Assembly (NCBI GenBank): GCA_902780935.1
Contig: CACZHP010000026.1
Span: forward strand, 1-44,321
Reading direction: 5' to 3'
Source: an uncultured Bacteroidia bacterium
GTDB lineage: Bacteria; Bacteroidota; Bacteroidia; Bacteroidales; UBA932
Length of the DNA stretch: 44,321 nt
In this document: piece after piece, positions 44,025-44,321 of the stretch
Layout: each line of letters opens with the position of its first letter
How positions within the stretch are numbered: position 1 is the stretch's first letter
Translations under genes and position numbers: made by a program
The notes under the pieces: generated by a model
The model's input: only the letters and a program-made list of their open reading frames with translations
The model's database searches: none
What the model was told of the DNA's origin: nothing

Positions 44025-44095
44025 CTAAAAAAGTTGCTGGTGGGTGTCCGCAAAGAGAGTCATTCTCGCGAAATAGAGAAGCAGATAACAAAAAG

Positions 44096-44129
44096 AAAAT
44101 CCTCTCCAGATTGCTCTGGAGAGGATTTT
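44096..44129 (-). terminator. Terminator after tRNA-Ala
   Basis: A 15-base stem (44096-44110 with 44115-44129) and a TTGC loop. On the minus strand a T-rich tail (TTTTCTTTTT) follows. Strong hairpin, three bases beyond the tRNA 3' end. Confidence 0.8.
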
Positions 44130-44132
44130 TTG

Positions 44133-44205
44133 TGGAGGTAGTCGGATTCGAACCGGCGACCCTATGCTTGCAAAGCATATGCTCTACCAGCTGAGCTATA
44201 CCCCC
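44133..44205 (-). tRNA. tRNA-Ala (anticodon TGC)
   Basis: The 73-base gene folds as a normal cloverleaf on the minus strand: acceptor GGGGGTA/TACCTCC with the G3:U70 wobble that marks alanine tRNAs, D-stem GCTC/GAGC, anticodon stem TATGC/GCATA with loop TTTGCAA, T-loop TTCGAAT and discriminator A73. CCA is not encoded. Position 50-64 of the T-stem is a C-A mismatch. Confidence 0.95.
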
Positions 44206-44227
44206 GGGATTCCTTTAAGGAAACAAA

Positions 44228-44253
44228 AAAAGCCGGGCTGGTGTCCGGCTTTT
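44228..44253 (-). terminator. Terminator-like hairpin between the two tRNA genes
   Basis: AAAAGCCGG (44228-44236) pairs with CCGGCTTTT (44245-44253), loop GCTGGTGT. On the minus strand the stem is followed by a run of T (44231 back to 44225). It lies between tRNA-Ile and tRNA-Ala. Confidence 0.7.
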
Positions 44254-44256
44254 AAG

Positions 44257-44321
44257 TAGGCCCTGGCAGAGTTGAACTGCCGACCTCTACATTATCAGTG
44301 TAGCGCTCTAACCAACTGAGC
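44257..44321 (-). tRNA. tRNA-Ile (anticodon GAT), 5' end beyond window
   Basis: Minus strand from the D-stem onward: GCTC/GAGC, anticodon stem CTACA/TGTAG with loop CTGATAA (anticodon GAT), T-arm GGCAG/CTGCC with TTCAACT, acceptor 3' half AGGGCCT and discriminator A at 44257. The first ~9 bases of the tRNA lie outside the window. Confidence 0.9.

Overview
The window reads as a chromosomal segment of a Bacteroidales bacterium (phylum Bacteroidota). The gene content points there: SurA/PpiC-like proteins with an OstA-like protein beside guaB, GH92 mannosidase, BIG2 lipoproteins, DUF6249 with an ECF sigma factor, and TlpA-like lipoproteins. The promoters agree, because several genes are preceded by TTG/TTTG, a 19-20 base gap and TAnnTTTG, the Bacteroidota primary-sigma pattern. 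Genus cannot be fixed from sequence reading alone. Apart from the features listed below, no CRISPR array, IS element or rRNA gene was seen.

Region 1 (1-1511) is a candidate invertible DNA switch. Perfect 99-bp inverted repeats, each carrying a short leader, a start codon and a secreted-protein signal peptide, flank an intact tyrosine recombinase. The left repeat opens a protein that runs off the window. The right repeat opens onto a short, out-of-frame remnant of a TonB-receptor N-terminal domain. A TAnnTTTG promoter inside the segment now points left.

Region 2 (1512-10537, minus strand) is a five-gene operon: GH92 mannosidase lipoprotein, AIM6-like phosphodiesterase/alkaline phosphatase fusion, GH63-like hydrolase, ROK kinase, and EEP/GDPD fusion lipoprotein. 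Together these suggest catabolism of phosphorylated glycans or glycerophospho-compounds. Region 3 (10632-16961, minus) is guaB followed by a three-gene outer-membrane biogenesis set (PpiC-like lipoprotein, SurA-like chaperone, OstA-like protein).

Region 4 (17032-28563) holds a YhcC-type radical SAM protein, an NlpC/P60 hydrolase, two paralogous BIG2 lipoproteins (one fused to LRR, thioredoxin-like and M64 peptidase parts), DacB, GalE and Asd. Three copies of an unrecognised ~119-bp intergenic repeat lie here, each upstream of a recognisable promoter and in the same orientation relative to it: guaB, BIG2 gene 1 and BIG2 gene 2. Region 5 (28872-35151) is mostly housekeeping: nitroreductase, DASS transporter, RadA, phosphoesterase, RsmE and TsaC, plus a peptide deformylase that carries a lipoprotein signal.

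Region 6 (34918-39090) is accessory. The last 78 codons of tsaC are duplicated about 1.9 kb downstream, bracketing an unknown lipoprotein gene and a hairpin. Next come HicB with an internally deleted HicA, then a DUF6249/ECF sigma/membrane-protein operon. Region 7 (39114-44321) has two paralogous TlpA-like lipoproteins, an AAA/DUF4143 ATPase, tRNA-Ala(TGC) and a partial tRNA-Ile(GAT), with a terminator-like hairpin after each tRNA.
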